Shown here one piece after another: positions 6,394 to 8,747 of a stretch of DNA of 8,747 nt (positions are counted from its first letter, which is position 1; every line of letters starts with the position of its first letter). The notes beneath the pieces were generated by a model that did not search any database, was not told the origin of the DNA, and saw only the letters and a list, made by a program, of their open reading frames with translations. Origin of the DNA: Nitrospira sp. (lineage in GTDB: Bacteria > Nitrospirota > JACRHL01); the NCBI GenBank assembly GCA_026994095.1, contig JALWRU010000052.1, positions 1-8,747 on the forward strand, written 5' to 3'. Both the position numbers and the translations under genes were made by a program.

Positions 6394-7275
6394 TCAGGGA
6401 ATCAGCTCACCGCCCCATTTGAGTTTGGTGCGCAGCACTTCAAAGTAGTTGCGCTGGGGCGATACCATTAATTGTAACTGTTTTTCCGCCGCCCGCACGT
6501 CAATTACATCACCGGCCCTGAGGGTGAACCCCACCTGCCCGTCAAACGTCACCATGGACGGCTCCTCATCGGAGGCCAACTCAATTTCGATGTGCGAGGT
6601 TCTGGGCAGAATCACTGGCCGGTTGCTGAGCACATGGGGGGAGATGGGTGCCAGTATCACCGCGTCGGTATCCGGATGCACAATGGGGCCACCCACCGAC
6701 AGGGCGTAAGCGGTGGAGCCGGTGGGGGTGGCGGCAATCAGGCCGTCGGCCCGCAGCCCGGTCACCAACTGGCCGTCCACCCGAATATGGACCCGAATCA
6801 TGCGTGCCAGTGTGCCTTTGCTCACCACCACGTCGTTGAGGCAGTACGACGAGGCCACCAGTTCACCCTGTCGCATCACGTCTGCCTTGAGCAGCATGCG
6901 CGATTCCACCCGGATATTGCCCTTGAAGACCTGCTCCAGGGTGGCGATCATCTCACCCCGCGGGATCTCGGTTAAAAACCCCAGTGAGCCCAGGTTGATG
7001 CCCAGCAGCGGGATCTCGAAATCGACCATCAGACGGGCCGATGAGAGCAGCGTACCGTCGCCACCAAGTACCACAATCAGGTCCACCAGTTTGGGGATGT
7101 CGGCGTTCCGGTAGGGGGATTCTCGCTCGATCAGACGGGCGGTGGAGGCGTCTAAAAAGACCTCTTTACCCTGGCTCTCCAGCCATTGATGCAGCTCGTG
7201 CAGGGCGTTGATGGCCCCCTCGTGGCGCAACCGTACCACCACGCCGATTTTCTGGATGCTGTTGAGCGGGGCCAT
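6394..7275 (-). CDS. nadK: NAD kinase
   Basis: 293 residues, the usual bacterial length. It phosphorylates NAD+ to NADP+ in the cytoplasm using ATP or polyphosphate, and is normally essential. The motifs are complete: VVLGGDGTLL with GGDGT at 71-75 (Asp73 is the general base in the family), LGINLGSLGFLTE (91-103), the NE/D motif as LND (N147, D148), LRADGLIAATPTGSTAYALSVGGP (174-197) and FDGQ (244-247). The ATG lies 16 bp after the stop of the TPR lipoprotein gene, so the two are probably co-transcribed. There is no obvious Shine-Dalgarno, and translation may depend on coupling to the upstream gene. The stop codon lies within a small CCCTG-AA-CAGGG palindrome. Confidence 0.97.
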   Translation of the reverse strand: MAPLNSIQKIGVVVRLRHEGAINALHELHQWLESQGKEVFLDASTARLIERESPYRNADIPKLVDLIVVLGGDGTLLSSARLMVDFEIPLLGINLGSLGFLTEIPRGEMIATLEQVFKGNIRVESRMLLKADVMRQGELVASSYCLNDVVVSKGTLARMIRVHIRVDGQLVTGLRADGLIAATPTGSTAYALSVGGPIVHPDTDAVILAPISPHVLSNRPVILPRTSHIEIELASDEEPSMVTFDGQVGFTLRAGDVIDVRAAEKQLQLMVSPQRNYFEVLRTKLKWGGELIP

Positions 7276-7291
7276 GGGGGATCGGGCAGCG

Positions 7292-7957
7292 TTAGTGGGC
7301 GGCGGTTTGCGCTGGTTGGGTCATGCGCTCCCGCAGGGATTTGAGCTTACGCTCGGCCACTGAGGCTGCGTCTTCCATCCCTTTGCGCCGGTATGCCTGC
7401 GCCAGATTATTGAGGGTGCGGGCATTGTCTGGATTGAGGGTCACAGATTTTTCAAGATGCTCAATGGCCTTGTCCAGTTTGCCCAGGTCCATGTAGGCGA
7501 CCCCCAGATTATTGTGGATCGAAATGCGGTTGGGGTTCTGTTTGATCAGTGGCTCCCACACCTCGATGGCACCGGTCAGGTTCTTTTCGGCAAAATAGGC
7601 GTTCCCCAGTGCTTGCCATGCCGGGATCAGGGTGGGGTCCTCATCCAGTGCGGCACGAAACTTTTCAATGGCGATTTTACTATTGCCTGCCAGCAGCGCG
7701 ATCTGGCCCAGGTAGACTTGAGCCATCGGTCGCTGGGGGGTGCCTGGCCGGGTGTTTTCAACGATGAGCGAGAAGTAGCGAATGGCGCCGTTCACATCGC
7801 TGTGTTTGAGTTTGGCAACCCCCTCCTGGTAGATCTCATTTACCGACGGCACATTGGTTGTGCCGGACTCCTTATTGTCGTCCACGCTGCAACCGACTAG
7901 CGCCAGTCCTGCCCATAGAGCCAGCATGCCCCACCAAGTTTTATGCCGCAGGTTCAT
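7292..7957 (-). CDS. TPR-repeat lipoprotein
   Basis: 221 residues. The signal peptide has Arg and Lys near its start, then a hydrophobic core ending in lipobox LVGC with Cys23. Asp26 and Asp27 are close behind, but the +2 residue is Ser, which suggests sorting to the outer membrane. Five tetratricopeptide repeats of 34 residues follow in series at about 39-72, 76-109, 110-143, 144-177 and 178-211. The best is NNLGVAYMDLGKLDKAIEHL. The layout resembles the PilF/NlpI type of TPR lipoprotein, which act as docking scaffolds for envelope machines, but the sequence alone does not show which partner. No pilus gene is nearby, so I do not call it PilF. It is 16 bp upstream of nadK. Its ATG has only AAGG, rather far upstream. 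Confidence 0.88.
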   Translation of the reverse strand: MNLRHKTWWGMLALWAGLALVGCSVDDNKESGTTNVPSVNEIYQEGVAKLKHSDVNGAIRYFSLIVENTRPGTPQRPMAQVYLGQIALLAGNSKIAIEKFRAALDEDPTLIPAWQALGNAYFAEKNLTGAIEVWEPLIKQNPNRISIHNNLGVAYMDLGKLDKAIEHLEKSVTLNPDNARTLNNLAQAYRRKGMEDAASVAERKLKSLRERMTQPAQTAAH

Positions 7958-8014
7958 TTTGTTATGTTGCCTTCGTTTGCAAAATTCAAGAAGCGCCGAG
8001 CAAATATCCGGTCC

Positions 8015-8023
8015 ATCATAGCA
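8015..8023 (-). promoter_or_regulatory. Extended -10 promoter for the TPR lipoprotein-nadK unit
   Basis: On the minus strand TGCTATGAT (8023-8015) fits an extended -10 element (TGn plus TATGAT, five of six matches to TATAAT). No good -35 box lies upstream, which extended -10 promoters can tolerate. Transcription would begin near 8008, about 50 nt before the ATG at 7957, inside the 100-bp gap after the upstream lipoprotein gene. Confidence 0.45.
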
Positions 8024-8057
8024 GAGTCGTTGAAACTATCACCCCCGTCAGGTGCCG

Positions 8058-8645
8058 TCAAACAGGCGCAGGCTGGACCGGGTGAAGGGCTTTTTGCTGG
8101 GTCTGGCGTAACAGGTCCAACTCCTTGTAGCGCTGGTTGGCAGCGGCGATCCCCCGGCTGTAGACCTGTGCCAGTTCCTCATAGGTCGTCCGGTTGTTGG
8201 CGCGGGCTTCTGGCAACAGTTTTTGATACATTTCCAGCGCAATGGTAAACACCGTCAGCTTGGCTTGCTGGCTGTCCAGATCGAGCCGATACAGCAGCCG
8301 GGTTTCGGCGGAGTCTGCCAAAAACTCGAAGCCCATGATTTCTTCTTCGAGGGTGATGCGCTGGCGCTGTTTGGCCTCGGCGTTGGACATGGCGCGGATG
8401 GAGTCGGTAAGGGCCGAGATAATACGGTCCCGGTCCTGCCACTGATCTTTGCCAAACAGGGCAGCGTTGCCTGCCTGGGCACGGGCGAACAGGGCATCCA
8501 CATCGGCCTCCAGCCGTGCCAACCGATCGACCGCGTCATCGTAGCGCGCCTGATTGCTGTCGCAACCGAGCATACCCCACAACAGTACGGTCAGCAGCCC
8601 CAGCCATAGCAGGGGGCGGGCGGCGGGGGTTATACCGGTAAACAG
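8058..8645 (-). CDS. Lipoprotein of unknown function, helical; start codon unclear
   Basis: I do not recognise the family. The frame encodes a good lipoprotein signal, ITPAARPLLWLGLLTVLL leading to lipobox MLGC, followed by a charged, mostly helical region with heptad-like Leu/Ala/Glu patterns (for example RLARLEADVDALFARAQ and RQRITLEEEI) and a Pro-rich tail. A TTG at 8582 lies inside the signal peptide, six codons before the Cys, and would remove most of it. Farther upstream the frame has only CTG or ATA possibilities before a stop at 8657-8655. The coordinates use CTG 8645, which has GAGGG six bases before it and gives 195 residues with Cys28. ATA 8633 overlaps the stop of the preceding gene as ATAA. 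A base error in the C-rich run 8613-8630 could instead join an ATG from another frame. It lies upstream of the TPR lipoprotein with a 100-bp gap. Confidence 0.65.
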   Translation of the reverse strand: MFTGITPAARPLLWLGLLTVLLWGMLGCDSNQARYDDAVDRLARLEADVDALFARAQAGNAALFGKDQWQDRDRIISALTDSIRAMSNAEAKQRQRITLEEEIMGFEFLADSAETRLLYRLDLDSQQAKLTVFTIALEMYQKLLPEARANNRTTYEELAQVYSRGIAAANQRYKELDLLRQTQQKALHPVQPAPV

Positions 8646-8747
8646 CGGACGCCCTCACCATCTACCTGCGCCAGGGTGACCGTGACCGGGCTGCCCACCT
8701 TGGCAAAGGCGTCGGCCATGGCATCGCCGATTGGTTGACGGCGGGAG
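8630..8747 (-). CDS. 3' end of an unidentified gene
   Basis: The minus-strand frame is open from the window edge to a TAA at 8632-8630 and encodes 38 residues. These include PIGDAMADAFAKVGSPVTV and end in GVRCLPV. The pattern of a helix followed by a beta-rich tail looks like real protein, but the stretch is too short to assign to a family. Its end overlaps or abuts the start region of the downstream lipoprotein, which suggests one operon with translational coupling. Confidence 0.5.
   Translation of the reverse strand, partial: SRRQPIGDAMADAFAKVGSPVTVTLAQVDGEGVRCLPV

Noticed and set aside
6388..6399. CCCTG-TT-CAGGG palindrome at the nadK stop, considered as a terminator
   Set aside because: The 2-base loop is too tight for a stable 5-bp hairpin and no T-run follows on the minus strand.
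7858..8248. Open frames on the plus strand across the TPR lipoprotein upstream region
   Set aside because: They run opposite two supported minus-strand genes and show no motifs or good start signals.
1..8747. CRISPR array, insertion sequence, integrase, tRNA or toxin-antitoxin pair
   Set aside because: No regularly spaced repeats, transposase or integrase motifs, cloverleaf-like RNA or paired small genes were seen on reading both strands.

Overview
The window looks like chromosomal DNA of a GC-rich Gram-negative bacterium, most likely a proteobacterium. The evidence is a set of lipoproteins, an outer-membrane TolC-type channel, a periplasmic di-haem peroxidase and an MltD-type lytic transglycosylase. 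I cannot name the genus. No insertion sequence, CRISPR array, tRNA, rRNA or phage gene was seen, so this is mostly ordinary, densely packed core and envelope DNA.

Layout. At the left edge is the N-terminal part of an atypical SDR/NAD-dependent epimerase (minus strand, running off the window). It is divergent from radC (plus). radC runs tail to tail into a long MltD-like lipoprotein (minus), and the two stop codons share one CTAG. A divergent intergenic region of about 300 bp follows; it carries candidate promoters in both directions, a widely spaced perfect 10-bp inverted repeat and a dyad. Then come a TolC-family outer-membrane channel and a small exported protein related to superoxide reductase (both plus). 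The rest is a minus-strand block, listed here in transcription order: the 3' end of an unidentified gene, an unrecognised lipoprotein, a TPR lipoprotein, NAD kinase and a di-haem cytochrome c peroxidase. That peroxidase converges on the superoxide-reductase-like gene.

How the genes may work together. Most products act in the envelope: peptidoglycan cleavage (MltD), outer-membrane export (TolC), periplasmic peroxide reduction (Ccp) and two lipoproteins. NAD kinase supplies NADP(H), which links loosely to redox defence. The most unusual item is the superoxide-reductase-like protein. It keeps the fold signature and three of the four iron-binding histidines but has no cysteine at all, so the normal iron-thiolate site cannot form. 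The second unusual item is the lipoprotein near the right edge: its signal peptide is clearly encoded, but no ATG, GTG or TTG start lies upstream of it in frame.
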